From positions 2,462,572 through 2,526,571 of the forward strand of contig NZ_CP047046.1 in assembly GCF_030408435.1 (NCBI RefSeq): a stretch of 64,000 nucleotides of DNA. The letters run 5' to 3'. The notes below the pieces were generated by a model. That model made no database searches. It saw only the letters and a program-made list of their open reading frames with translations, and was not told the origin of the DNA. The translations under genes and the position numbers were made by a program. The stretch is from Corynebacterium auriscanis (GTDB taxonomy: Bacteria; Actinomycetota; Actinomycetes; Mycobacteriales; Mycobacteriaceae). Below are positions 25,792-33,984 of this stretch, in pieces (positions within the stretch are counted from its first letter, which is position 1; each line of letters begins with the position of its first letter).

Positions 25792-27366
25792 CTAGATATT
25801 CAGTTGGTCACGAATCCCTGCAACGCCACCAGGTTGCGGTTGCGGCGCCTTAGGATTGTGAGGGGCCGGCTTGACTGGGGTCAGCGCCTCCAAGCTATTG
25901 CCACGCGGGATGTGCCCGCAGCTGGACGGAGCGGGGCGCCCGTTGAACCGATCCATGAGCCAGGTCGTGGCTTCTGGGTACCAAAGCGCGAAAGCACTGG
26001 TGTGCGGAAGGATTTCGTACTCACGGTACAGCACGGGGTTACCCGCCTTGCAGTACTTATCCGCGATAGAGCGAACGTCGCCGGTCACCATTACTCCGTC
26101 GCCCTTTCCGATTCCCTTTGGTCCGGGCATGGTGCCATCCATGAAGCCACCATTGGTTTGGCCGATCATGAATGGGACGTCCGGATTCGGTCCGAGGTTC
26201 ATGTTCACCTTATTCAGGACGTCAACGAGCCCCGGAACGGACCGTGGGTCCTTGTACTCCGGCCTGAACATAGATTCGTAGGTCACGCCACCGAACTGCG
26301 CGTGGACTTCGAATAGGGAGGCGTTGCGCAACTTGGTCATGATCCGCTTGCCGTATGGGGAGAGGTAAGGATCTAGGTCCAAATCGTATGCCCTCGCCAG
26401 ACCAACCACCGCCATGGGAAGCACACCTGCCCACAGCGGGCTGCCGTTGATGTATTTCACATCGTGGATGGGGTTGACGAGTGTGCCGCCGGTAGCTGCG
26501 CCGACGAGGTTGTCATTGATATCCGGCGCGTACTGGGGTGCCAGTTGTGCTGCCCAGTTCGTAGCGATCGCACCGCCAGAGTATCCCAACAGCCCGACCT
26601 TGGCCTTCGTGCCAAGGCGCAACTTCTTGGAATTCAGGGCTGCCCGGATTCCATCAAGCGTGATCTGGCCGTATTCTGGGCCCGCAGCAAAGTCAGCGGT
26701 TTGGCCTTCGATATCGGGGATCGCAACGGAGTATCCCTGCGCCAAATATGGGATTAGAACAGCGGTTTCCATTCCACTGGAGAACGTGCCCAGTGCGAAG
26801 TCTCCTTCGATCGCGCGGGATGGGGAATGCTCGGGATTCAGCGAATCGTACACCGAATGGTAACTAACCAGCCTGCCGTTTGGCTTGCCGGTAGGCTTCA
26901 CCACGGAGGTCACCCCAACGCTTGGCCGGCCTTGTGCATCCGTTGTACGGTAGCGAATCTGCACCACGCTGACTGGGAATTGCAGGCCCAATGCATGGTA
27001 GGAAATAGTACGCTGCCCCAAGATATCCCCTGGTTTGAATGCGGAGAGATCACGGGACTCGTGGTAGAAAGCAGTATTCGATTGGCGAATGGATGCCCCG
27101 CCCAAGGGGGCGCCAGCCATGGGGCCCTCGTAGCGAAGCCCGCTTTGGGTTTGTTGGTTCGGTGGGATAGGTATGATCTGCGATGGCTTCGGATCGCTTT
27201 CCACCTTCACGTGAGGCGGGGTGGTGGATCCGGAGCTAGATGCGGGAGCCGCATTCGCGGCGGGCATGGTTCCGTCGAGTACCGCTCCAGCGGGGAACGC
27301 AGAGGGAATCACAACTCCCGCTGTAGCGGTGGCCGCTGCGAGTGCGGTTGAAAGGAGCCTTTTCAT
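25792..27366 (-). CDS. Secreted lipase of the LIP (PF03583) family
   Basis: An exported triacylglycerol lipase. The N-terminus is a Sec signal (MKRLLSTALAAATATAGVV, cut near AANA-AP about residue 40). The catalytic core carries the nucleophile elbow GLLGYSGGAI (Ser in GYSGG), an acid region GQTNGGFMDG and the His region LPHTSAFALWYPEA, with a C-terminal Cys pair likely disulphide-bonded (YCKAG...SSCGH). A Pro-rich tail follows. AAAGGAGAG precedes the ATG. Such lipases are typical of lipid-requiring corynebacteria, which must release fatty acids from host lipids. It is monocistronic. Confidence 0.92.
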   Translation of the reverse strand: MKRLLSTALAAATATAGVVIPSAFPAGAVLDGTMPAANAAPASSSGSTTPPHVKVESDPKPSQIIPIPPNQQTQSGLRYEGPMAGAPLGGASIRQSNTAFYHESRDLSAFKPGDILGQRTISYHALGLQFPVSVVQIRYRTTDAQGRPSVGVTSVVKPTGKPNGRLVSYHSVYDSLNPEHSPSRAIEGDFALGTFSSGMETAVLIPYLAQGYSVAIPDIEGQTADFAAGPEYGQITLDGIRAALNSKKLRLGTKAKVGLLGYSGGAIATNWAAQLAPQYAPDINDNLVGAATGGTLVNPIHDVKYINGSPLWAGVLPMAVVGLARAYDLDLDPYLSPYGKRIMTKLRNASLFEVHAQFGGVTYESMFRPEYKDPRSVPGLVDVLNKVNMNLGPNPDVPFMIGQTNGGFMDGTMPGPKGIGKGDGVMVTGDVRSIADKYCKAGNPVLYREYEILPHTSAFALWYPEATTWLMDRFNGRPAPSSCGHIPRGNSLEALTPVKPAPHNPKAPQPQPGGVAGIRDQLNI

Positions 27367-27470
27367 GGTGCTCTCCTTTGTGGCGTTTCAGCGTTGAACA
27401 ATGAGGGGTGTTGAGAGGCCACAACAATCGAAGCGATCAACCTCCGATTATCTGACCTTGAACTGAGATT

Positions 27471-27500
27471 AACGCCTCTATCCGGTGATATACAGGCGTT
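27471..27500. promoter_or_regulatory. Interrupted palindrome upstream of the lipase gene
   Basis: AACGCCT at 27471-27477 and AGGCGTT at 27494-27500 are perfect inverted arms about 100 nt upstream of the lipase start; a possible operator. Confidence 0.3.
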
Positions 27501-27599
27501 CCTAACGTTCTCCTGGCACCAGATTTTTTGTTGAACAACTGCGCCCCTGCTCACACGGCTTAAATATATTCCACCGGGGGTGGGGGCAGCCCACCCCCG

Positions 27600-27765
27600 T
27601 CCGGCCGCGGATTTAACCAAGGCCCCGTTTGACTGGACCCCGTTTAGCCGAGCCCCTTTAACTGAGCCCCCCCCCGTTTAACTGGCCTCCCCCGTTTAGC
27701 CAAGCCCCCCCCGGTTAACTGAGCCCCTTTAACTGGCCCCCGTTTAACTGAGCCCCCACAGAAAC
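27600..27765. repeat. Degenerate CCCCGTTTAACTGAG repeats
   Basis: Roughly nine imperfect 15-20 nt units of the type CCCCGTTTAACTGGCC/GAGCC between the lipase promoter region and the tRNA-Ser terminator. Non-coding, with long C runs. Confidence 0.75.
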
Positions 27766-27767
27766 AA

Positions 27768-27812
27768 CGAAAAAGAAGCCCCAAGACATCTTCCATAAGG
27801 AACAATGTCTTG
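27768..27812 (-). terminator. Rho-independent terminator of tRNA-Ser(CGA)
   Basis: On the minus strand, arms CAAGACAT (27812-27805) and ATGTCTTG (27789-27782) form a stem followed by GGGGCTTCTTTTTC. It directly follows the tRNA 3' end. Confidence 0.8.
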
Positions 27813-27826
27813 AGACTTCGCAATGG

Positions 27827-27913
27827 CGGTGGCGGGGGGATTTGAACCCCCGGTTGCTATTACACAACACTCGCTTTCGAGGCGAGCACCTTCGGCCGCT
27901 CGGACACGCCACC
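27827..27913 (-). tRNA. tRNA-Ser(CGA)
   Basis: Class II tRNA of 87 nt. Acceptor arms GGTGGCG/CGCCACC, the T-loop GGTTCAAATCC, the long variable arm and an anticodon loop CTCGAAA with stem CTCGC...GCGAG give anticodon CGA. A CCA is encoded just after the discriminator (27824-27826). Confidence 0.95.
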
Positions 27914-28121
27914 ATCGGATTACGCAAACCACATGCGGTAGAAACTTGTGCCTCACACCAAGTCTAGGTTTGCAAACCTCGATCAAGAATAACACCGGCT
28001 TGCCGACGCACGAAAAACGGGTCCGCATCACACTGCATGCGAACCCGACTCCAAAATGTTTGCGCTGATCCGCCCCTGTACCGCCGCGACAATCCCCAGC
28101 CAGGAGCGCAAACTAATGCGC

Positions 28122-28289
28122 TTAGTTTTCGTCCTCACCTAGAACGCGGTCCAGCCCTTTATCCAAGCCCTGCTTGGCCTTGTCAGCCTTGCCCTCATCT
28201 AGCTTGCTATCAATAATCTTGCTGCCTTGCTCTTCAATCTTGTCGCGGTTGTTACCTGCCAGGTCCTTAGCCTTATCCATGAAACCCAT
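28122..28289 (-). CDS. MT0933-like small protein (annotated antitoxin family)
   Basis: A 55-residue hydrophilic helical protein, MGFMDKAKDLAGNNRDKIEEQ at the start, then lysine/aspartate repeats ending in RVLGEDEN. It matches the pattern of the Rv0909/MT0933-like family (PF14013), often labelled antitoxin. GAAGGAG lies 7 nt before the ATG at 28289; an upstream in-frame start at 28319 would add ten residues lacking conservation. No toxin gene is adjacent, so the antitoxin role is doubtful; a stress or structural role is as likely. Confidence 0.8.
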   Translation of the reverse strand: MGFMDKAKDLAGNNRDKIEEQGSKIIDSKLDEGKADKAKQGLDKGLDRVLGEDEN

Positions 28290-28937
28290 TGTGATTCTCC
28301 TTCTATGCTTGCTCTGCACGCCAACCGGTCGCGGCTTCCGCTACACCGGCTGGCGATCCTTTATGTATAACGATCCGCGGTCGAACCTGAGAATGCACTC
28401 AGCGTTCCACCCACGCCTTCCACGCTAGTGATATTGCCCGTACCTCGCAGCACGCTCGCCGGCACCCTCAACAAAACACATCCGGCTATAGGTTTTTAAA
28501 ACAATCCCGAATCAGCGGCTCGTATTCACCACAGCCCCGGAGGTCGCAGCAGCCTAGCACCCTGCCCCCGAACGGCGTGGGGTCATAGCACCCTGCCCCC
28601 GAACGGCGAAGGTTACGGCCCCACCCCACCGGATCGCCACCCGCCCCACGCACTCGTTCACACAATGTGCAGCAGAACTCTGACAAAATCACGCGTTTTT
28701 GTTGGACTTCTGCTGCACATTCCTTCTTCAGCGGGGAGAATACCAGCACTGAAACGTCCGAGAAAGCTCTCGACATCAATATGTTCGAGAAAGCCCCCAG
28801 CACCGTCCCACATCTCGGCCTAGCACCCTACCCCCTCCCAAACGGCGTGGGGTCGTAGCACACTCCACCTCGCAGCACGCTCGCCAGCGACCTCAAGATA
28901 CACGTCCCGCAAAGTTGAGATCCTATGAAGAACACCC
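28290..28937. other. Non-coding region with tadA 3' remnant and a large hairpin
   Basis: About 650 nt with no intact gene. At 28486-28560 the minus strand encodes EPLIRDCFKNL, a degenerate match to the tadA C-terminus EALVRGFFENLR. Words CCTCGCAGCACGCTCGCC occur at 28443 and 28867, and CGAACGGCGTGGGGT-like words at 28567, 28598 and 28840, showing a partial duplication. The hairpin at 28664-28721 lies between the two copies. Confidence 0.65.
28664..28721. repeat. 58-nt element with perfect 14-nt inverted ends
   Basis: AATGTGCAGCAGAA (28664-28677) and TTCTGCTGCACATT (28708-28721) are perfect inverted repeats around a 30-nt centre that can itself pair (ACAAAA / TTTTTGT). It could be a structured RNA, a protein site or a palindromic mobile repeat; the GCAGAA/TTCTGC ends resemble the elements at 16.6 and 61.8 kb. 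Confidence 0.75.
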
Positions 28938-29453
28938 CTACCGAAGGTTTTCGAAGAACCCCCGCACCAGCGCTTCGCATTCGTCGCGGAGCACCCCGCC
29001 GAAAACTTCCGCCTTATGTAATGGCGCTTCCCGTGGTAAATCCCATACGCTTCCACAAGCCCCAGTTTTAGGTTCGCTGGCGCCGTACACAATCTTGCCG
29101 ATACGTGCACCCAGCGCCGCTCCCGCGCACATCGCACACGGTTCCAGTGTCACCACCAGCGTGCACCGCTCTAAACGCCACGAATCTCCTAGCGCGTCCA
29201 CGGCCGCCCGCAGCGCCGCCATCTCCGCATGCCCCGTAGGGTCCCGGTCAGCTTCGCGCCGGTTGGTCCCCACGCCAAGCTCCCGCCCATCGGGCCCGTA
29301 GACCACGGCTCCAACGGGAACGTCAGCGCGTGGCGTCGAGTAAGCAATTGAAAGAGCCCTACGCATCCAAGCCTCGTGCTGCACCTCAACCTGTGGCCTA
29401 GGCAACCCGCCGCCTACCCACGCCCCCGCTTCTGCATGGCGATCATTCACCAC
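28938..29453 (-). CDS. tadA: tRNA(Arg)-specific adenosine deaminase TadA
   Basis: TadA converts A34 to inosine in tRNA-Arg(ACG), a tRNA present twice in this window. The zinc/catalytic motifs are HAEMAAL and EPCAMCAGA, with VPVGAVVYGPDG and GACGSVWDLPR typical of bacterial TadA. At 171 residues it carries about 25 extra residues at the N-terminus; a GTG start gives the longest form. It is followed on the same strand, upstream, by its usual partner gene (29540-30037). Confidence 0.93.
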   Translation of the reverse strand: MVNDRHAEAGAWVGGGLPRPQVEVQHEAWMRRALSIAYSTPRADVPVGAVVYGPDGRELGVGTNRREADRDPTGHAEMAALRAAVDALGDSWRLERCTLVVTLEPCAMCAGAALGARIGKIVYGASEPKTGACGSVWDLPREAPLHKAEVFGGVLRDECEALVRGFFENLR

Positions 29454-29539
29454 CGTGTACCTACTCCAATTCCAACCCGGCCGCTGTGCCAGTCAACTCA
29501 ACCTGCCAACCCGGCCGCTCCAACCCCAACCCGGCCCGC

Positions 29540-30037
29540 CTACTCCAGTTCCAAACCAATCGCGTCCGCCAGCTCCTCGGCACAACCCAGCTCCTCGGCC
29601 ACCCGCATGAGCTGCTCGGAGGCATAAAGATCCTCGTCATCAAAGATCACGCTAAGCAACTGCTCCGGCACCCCCAGGTCCTCCAGCAGATCAAAATCAC
29701 CCTCAGGCCATGGCTCATCGCAGTTCTCGGCTTCATCCTCAGTAGGAGTATCCACATCGAGCTCATCCAAAATGTCCGTCGCCAAGTAGTAATCCAGCGC
29801 CGCCGTAGCATCCGAAATCAGCAACCGCACCCCACCCGGGACAGGCCGCACGACGGCGCACCAGTCGTCATCCATGCAGACGAATCCCAGCAGGGCGCCT
29901 TCAGCGCGGTTGGCACGCAGGTCTTTGACCAGATCGCGGAGGCTATCTAGGGCCTTTTCGGGCAGCTCCCGCACTTGCCATCCACCCTCGCCCGCAACGG
30001 CGACAGCGGCAAAGGTCAGCTCGGTTGTCTCACTCAT
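29540..30037 (-). CDS. tRNA adenosine deaminase-associated protein
   Basis: An acidic 165-residue protein of the family regularly encoded next to tadA in actinobacteria. It contains GGWQVRELPEKALDSLRDLV, GFVCMDDDWCAVVRPVPGGVRLLISDATAALDY and a C-terminal EDLYASEQLMRVAEELGCAEELADAIGLELE-type end (shown here in part only). Function is unknown. It starts at a probably leaderless ATG (TAGCGT 7 nt upstream), divergent from tyrA by 38 nt, and lies upstream of tadA. Confidence 0.88.
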   Translation of the reverse strand: MSETTELTFAAVAVAGEGGWQVRELPEKALDSLRDLVKDLRANRAEGALLGFVCMDDDWCAVVRPVPGGVRLLISDATAALDYYLATDILDELDVDTPTEDEAENCDEPWPEGDFDLLEDLGVPEQLLSVIFDDEDLYASEQLMRVAEELGCAEELADAIGLELE

Positions 30038-30044
30038 GTCCCCA

Positions 30045-30050
30045 ACGCTA
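30045..30050 (-). promoter_or_regulatory. Putative -10 box of the tadA operon
   Basis: TAGCGT on the minus strand, 7 nt before the ATG at 30037; consistent with a leaderless transcript. Confidence 0.45.
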
Positions 30051-30075
30051 GTCGTGTTGTGGGAAAATAGGGAGC

Positions 30076-31143
30076 GTGAGTGACATTAAGAGCCCCGAAT
30101 CCCACCCCGTGAACCCCACGAGCATCGCCGCTGAGCCACGCACCCCCATCTGCGTGCTGGGGTTAGGCCTGATCGGTGGATCTCTGCTCCGCGACCTCGG
30201 CCGCCTGGAATGGCCGTGCTACGGGTGGAATCGTTCTGAAAAAACTGTGACCCGCGCCCGCCGCGATGGCTTTGATGTCTCGAATGACCTCACCGCGACG
30301 TTACAGCGCGCCGAACAGGACGGAGCTCTACTGGTTCTCGGCGTGCCAATGTTTGCTCTTTCTTCTTTACTCGACGCCATCAAGGTCCACGCCCCTCATT
30401 GTGGGTTTACGGACGTCACCAGTGTGAAGGAGGAGGTGCACGACCTGGTTGAAGAGCATGGTTTAACGTCGCGCTTCGTGGGTGGGCACCCCATGGCGGG
30501 TACCGCGAACTCGGGGTGGCCGGCCACCATGAGCCACCTATTCGAAGGCGCTGTGTGGGTGGTGACCTACGACAACGCGGTCGCCGGGGATGGCAAGGGT
30601 AAGGGTGCTAATGAGGCCGAGGAGCTGTGGCTGAACACGTGGGCTCGCGTGGTCACCATGGCTGAAGCCGTAGGCGCGGCGGTGGTTCCCGCGTTGGCGC
30701 GCCGGCACGACCGGGCGGTGGCCCGCGTTTCTCACCTTCCTCATGTACTCGCGGAGGCGCTGGCGATCGCAGGTGACAAGGGGGGTCCGCTGGCGCTGAC
30801 CTTGGCGGCGTCGAGTTTCAGAGATGGCACCCGTGTGGCCGGCACGGAGCCAGCGCTGGTGCGGGCGATGTGTGAAAACAACCGCTCTTCTTTGGTGGTT
30901 GCGATTGATGAGACGCTGGAACTGCTGCAGCAAGCGCGCGAGCAGCTGGCGAACCCGGATGAGGACATGCGGGACCTGACGGAGGTCGGGCACGCGGCCC
31001 GTGGGCGCTTCGAGGCGCGGGCGGGGCGTAAGAAGGGTGAGGGCCCGAATCGGCCGATCATCCGTGTGCAACCGGGTGGCACAGGCTGGGTGTCGCAGCT
31101 GGAATCGGCGGAATCGATGGGTGCGCAGATCGGGATTTTCTAG
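30076..31143 (+). CDS. tyrA: Prephenate dehydrogenase TyrA
   Basis: TyrA oxidises prephenate (or arogenate) to the tyrosine precursor. The NAD(P)-binding motif VLGLGLIGGSLLRDL opens the domain, followed by LVLGVPMFAL, DVTSVKEEV and GGHPMAGTANSGWPA, with the catalytic His in GGHPMAG. HDRAVARVSHLPHVLAEAL is the typical helical-domain motif. An Asp/Gly/Lys-rich loop near 30590-30615 is an insertion. The GTG start follows a GGGAG purine stretch. It diverges from the tadA-associated gene; the matching aminotransferase lies at 36095. Confidence 0.92.
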   Translation: MSDIKSPESHPVNPTSIAAEPRTPICVLGLGLIGGSLLRDLGRLEWPCYGWNRSEKTVTRARRDGFDVSNDLTATLQRAEQDGALLVLGVPMFALSSLLDAIKVHAPHCGFTDVTSVKEEVHDLVEEHGLTSRFVGGHPMAGTANSGWPATMSHLFEGAVWVVTYDNAVAGDGKGKGANEAEELWLNTWARVVTMAEAVGAAVVPALARRHDRAVARVSHLPHVLAEALAIAGDKGGPLALTLAASSFRDGTRVAGTEPALVRAMCENNRSSLVVAIDETLELLQQAREQLANPDEDMRDLTEVGHAARGRFEARAGRKKGEGPNRPIIRVQPGGTGWVSQLESAESMGAQIGIF

Positions 31144-31199
31144 CTCGCGCGGTGCTGCTTGCTGGGACTCTGGGGCCCTGGGTCGCTGCGCCCCTAGCT

Positions 31200-31255
31200 G
31201 GGCTGTGGCCGGGGTGATGCTAGCTGGGCTGTGGCCGGGGTGATGCTAGCTGGGC
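31200..31255. repeat. Tandem 26-nt duplication after tyrA
   Basis: GCTGGGCTGTGGCCGGGGTG plus ATGCTA appears twice in a row in the spacer following tyrA. Confidence 0.8.
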
Positions 31256-31293
31256 GCTATCCCGTCGGTTGATCTCCCCATGACTTCAGCATG

Positions 31294-31324
31294 AAAAACC
31301 CCGGCGGTAAAAACCGGCCGGGGT
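31294..31324 (-). terminator. Terminator beside the tRNA-Arg fragment
   Basis: On the minus strand ACCCCGGC...GCCGGGGT forms a stem followed by TTTTT. It probably served the original tRNA-Arg gene before the insertion. Confidence 0.8.
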
Positions 31325-31329
31325 AGATC

Positions 31330-31373
31330 TCGTGCGCCCGGAGGGATTCGAACCCCCAACCTTCTGATCCGTA
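31330..31373 (-). repeat. attachment-site copy: 3' fragment of tRNA-Arg
   Basis: Forty-four nucleotides identical to the 3' half (T arm, acceptor 3' strand, part of the anticodon arm) of the intact tRNA-Arg at 33227-33299. The 5' half is absent, so it is not a tRNA gene. It marks the far end of the mini-island 31330-33267, the usual footprint of site-specific integration into a tRNA 3' end. Confidence 0.85.
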
Positions 31374-31398
31374 ATCAGTCAGCGCCCAACAAATCTGA

Positions 31399-31891
31399 TC
31401 AGAATGAAAGCTCCTTCACACTGAGAAATCCCAAAAAATCCAAGTACGGAACCGCGAAATGCGCAGCTGCATCAGGTAACTTCAAATTCGAGGTACTTTG
31501 AGGCGCAGATTTCTCGTCGGAGACAATGGTCGCACCACGAACCGCGCCACTAGCCACCAGCCACCAGCCATGAGTCTGCAGCATTAAGAAAACTGTCCAC
31601 AGCTTTCTGCGTCAATTTTGGGGTTCTTTCAAACTGCGCCCACGCCGATACCTCGACATACTTTTCAACTTCAGACTGAATCGGTGCTAACACCCGGTCA
31701 TCCGGAACATGTTTCGAAAACCATTCACTCTGCTCTGAAGACCAGGCGGTAAGCTCCCGTTTCACTTCCTTATGGAAATACAAATCACCACCCGGAATGA
31801 GGTCAGCGAACTCGTCCCATAAACTCCGAAAAATTGCAGGTGGATAGGTATTCCATGTACCAATCACAATATTGGAGTCAATTAGGTACAT
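31399..31891 (-). CDS. DUF4411 PIN-like protein, split by a heptanucleotide duplication
   Basis: A probable PIN-fold RNase toxin. It starts MYLIDSNIVIG (first Asp of the active site) and runs to FLNAADSWLVAGG-stop at about 31550; the rest (SGAVRGATIVSDEKSAP...LDFLGFL, to 31399) lies in another frame and carries the expected last acidic and C-terminal family motifs. The break falls in an array of 7-nt units (31546-31570); removing one unit restores a single frame. The ATG is 1 nt after the stop of the ImmA/IrrE gene, so they are coupled. The break may be inactivating or a reversible switch. Codon use is AT-richer than neighbours. Confidence 0.75.
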
Positions 31892-31892
31892 G

Positions 31893-33029
31893 TCAGACAA
31901 CCTCATCCGCAAGCGCCATGACCTCTTGCAAGGTCTGCTTGTTTCCAATCCCCAAGAATTCTGCGGCAGCAGGTTCAGATAGATCACCAGCAAGCGCTGC
32001 TCCCGTGATGGTATTCAGAAATCTGCGCCCGACGCGTGAACGCACCAAAACAGGAAAGGGAGGCGCACCAACTGTTTGAGACGCTTGGGCTGCTTCCTCG
32101 CCCTTGAAAAGACCAACGGCGCGATCCGCATCTTTCTTCTGAACCAATTTCAGCTCTACGAGTCGCCAGAGCAGCGCTTCTCTACTGACCCCAAACCGAG
32201 TTGCTGTTGTTGAAAGTTGAACTACCAACTGATCGGAATCGAATTGAATACTCCTGACACTAGCCTCAGGAATTAGGAGAGCTGCAGCAAACTTATTACA
32301 CCATCGCTCCACATGATTTCTTTTTCCTTGATCGCCTGACAGCCCTGGCGCTGCCATAGCAACGTGAGCTAGCTCATGAGCCAGACTGAACAGCTGAGCA
32401 GTCTTGCTATCTGATGTGTTTACAAAGACGAGTGCATATGGGCCTTCACGAAGGGTGAATCCTCGAAATTCATGGACGTCCAATCTCCGTGAGGTCGAAT
32501 TCCCAACAATGGTATTCCGCATTACAAGCAGACCATGATCTTCCATACGATGGACTAGATCCCTGACCCTGTCAGGCCCTTCAGGGTGGCCTATCGAGTC
32601 CCATCCCAACGATTCTAGGACAACTTCTGCTGCTTTCTCAGGTGGGGTGGAGGGCGACACAACTCCGAGAATCGTGGGCGGTGCTATGCCAATCTCGGTC
32701 GCGTACTCGGCATACCAATCCAGACGCTGCTCAGCAGTTTGTATAACTTCACGCAGATCGGCGCCGATCGACTCAACGTTTGCATTGCGAACCGTTCGAA
32801 AGTCAGGGATCGTAAGCTCATCAGGAGTCGGGACTGGTAGAAGAAGCCGACCAAGTGGTAGGCGAACAGCTTTAGCAAGCGTCTTAGCTTGCGGAAGGGT
32901 GGGTTTCTTCGAACCAGACTGCCATTCCTTCAATTTAGGAAATCGTTTTTCAATCTCATTTTCACCTAGTCCAGAGCGCTCCAGCGCCCACTTCAGAACT
33001 TCAGGTTTTATCGTCACTTCGACTGTCAC
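31893..33029 (-). CDS. XRE HTH - ImmA/IrrE metallopeptidase
   Basis: A 378-residue regulator-protease. The first 60 residues are a helix-turn-helix (FPKLKEWQSGSKKPTLPQAKTLAKAV), then a zincin domain with the HELAH motif (LAHELAHVAM) and the third ligand region RWCNKFAAALLIP. Proteins of this kind cleave or sequester cognate repressors or partner toxins. Here it precedes the DUF4411 gene and both lie inside the tRNA-Arg mini-island, a pairing known from mobile elements. Base composition is AT-richer than the host. No ribosome binding site better than AAAGGAGG, which precedes the start, is needed. Confidence 0.88.
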   Translation of the reverse strand: MTVEVTIKPEVLKWALERSGLGENEIEKRFPKLKEWQSGSKKPTLPQAKTLAKAVRLPLGRLLLPVPTPDELTIPDFRTVRNANVESIGADLREVIQTAEQRLDWYAEYATEIGIAPPTILGVVSPSTPPEKAAEVVLESLGWDSIGHPEGPDRVRDLVHRMEDHGLLVMRNTIVGNSTSRRLDVHEFRGFTLREGPYALVFVNTSDSKTAQLFSLAHELAHVAMAAPGLSGDQGKRNHVERWCNKFAAALLIPEASVRSIQFDSDQLVVQLSTTATRFGVSREALLWRLVELKLVQKKDADRAVGLFKGEEAAQASQTVGAPPFPVLVRSRVGRRFLNTITGAALAGDLSEPAAAEFLGIGNKQTLQEVMALADEVV

Positions 33030-33183
33030 TTTGCTCGCCTCCTTTCTAACCAGAACTATATCCCTTCAACAAGACAAGCTCACCAGCATTTCAACGCTGA
33101 TTCTTATCCCCACCAGCTGCATCTGTATCTGATTCAAGACTCGCTACCTACTCAAAGACCCAGCTGGTTGCCCCAAGCAACCA

Positions 33184-33217
33184 GAAAAACCCCAGCAAAC
33201 AGGGAGTTTGCCAGGGT
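33184..33217 (-). terminator. Terminator of tRNA-Arg(ACG)
   Basis: Minus-strand stem ACCCTGGCAAAC...GTTTGCTGGGGT followed by TTTTTC, directly after the tRNA 3' end. Confidence 0.85.
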
Positions 33218-33226
33218 CTTGATTCG

Positions 33227-33299
33227 TGCGCCCGGAGGGATTCGAACCCCCAACCTTCTGATCCGTAGTCAGATGCTCTATCCGTTGAGCTACGGGCGC
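33227..33299 (-). tRNA. tRNA-Arg(ACG), insertion site of the mini-island
   Basis: A 73-nt tRNA with acceptor GCGCCCG/CGGGCGC, D arm AGCTCAACGGATAGAGC, anticodon loop CTACGGA (anticodon ACG, read as inosine after TadA) and T loop GGTTCGAATCC. CCA is not encoded. Its 3' 40 or so nt are repeated at 31330-31373, showing integration at this gene. Confidence 0.97.
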
Positions 33300-33439
33300 A
33301 ACCGTGCACGTAGATGCCTGAAGCCGAACCAGCGAGGTTCAGCAGCATCCGCCGCAACGAGGGATAACATTACACATTCCCGTGAGATTTAAACAAATCC
33401 GCACGTCATGCGCTAGATTTTTGTGCCCGAGCCACCCCT

Positions 33440-33820
33440 TTATCGGCGCACATTCCAATCCAGGAAACTCTCACCGGACCCCATGCCTGTAGAACCAATG
33501 AAGGGTCCTGGTAGGAGCGGCGGGAACAGCTGATGCAGGAACTGGGTGATAGACGCCAAAACATCCGTGGATGGCCCTGACATAGCAGCCAGGTTATTCA
33601 AAGGATCGGACAACGTAGATCCCGCCGGCAATGACTGATCCGCAGCACTTGCAGTACCTGGCGCCATCACGCCACCAAGGATCAATCCTGCAGCCATAGC
33701 ACCCGCAGCGAAAGTTCTACGGGAACGACTGACGCGGGACGCTCCATTGGAACTAGAGATCGAGCCAGCGCTGACGCAGTTTGACGAGGTGACGCCGGGC
33801 CTCATGGAGGATTCGGGCAT
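33440..33820 (-). CDS. Small secreted protein with Tat-like signal
   Basis: A 126-residue protein of unknown function. The start at 33820 has AGGAG 6 nt upstream; the longer frame to 33985 has no such support. After about 30 Ser-rich residues comes RSRRTFAAGAMAAGLILGG and a cleavage site ASA-AD, a twin-arginine-type signal. The mature part is about 60 residues with LPAGSTLSDPLNNLAAM and ends DWNVRR. No known domain. It is divergent from the tRNA-Arg side and alone. Confidence 0.7.
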   Translation of the reverse strand: MPESSMRPGVTSSNCVSAGSISSSNGASRVSRSRRTFAAGAMAAGLILGGVMAPGTASAADQSLPAGSTLSDPLNNLAAMSGPSTDVLASITQFLHQLFPPLLPGPFIGSTGMGSGESFLDWNVRR

Positions 33821-33925
33821 TGTATTCTCCTGTTCCGCTGGGCAGGAATCGACGAGAATCCTCACCACAGCACATTTTATAAGCCACAAGGTGGCCCGGT
33901 GAGCAAGCCACATACAGGACACTAG

Positions 33926-33943
33926 CGCCGAATATTTTCGGCG
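33926..33943. promoter_or_regulatory. Perfect palindrome upstream of the secreted protein gene
   Basis: CGCCGAA-TATT-TTCGGCG, about 105 nt before the start at 33820; an operator or small hairpin. Confidence 0.35.
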
Positions 33944-33984
33944 GGGAATGTTTCTAGAAAAAACTTCATTGGCCGGGCCGCACA

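Noticed and set aside
31330..31380. Possible tRNA gene at the tyrA-side tRNA-Arg sequence
   Set aside because: Only the 3' half is present; the D arm and 5' acceptor strand are missing, so it cannot fold as a tRNA. It is better explained as an attachment-site copy.
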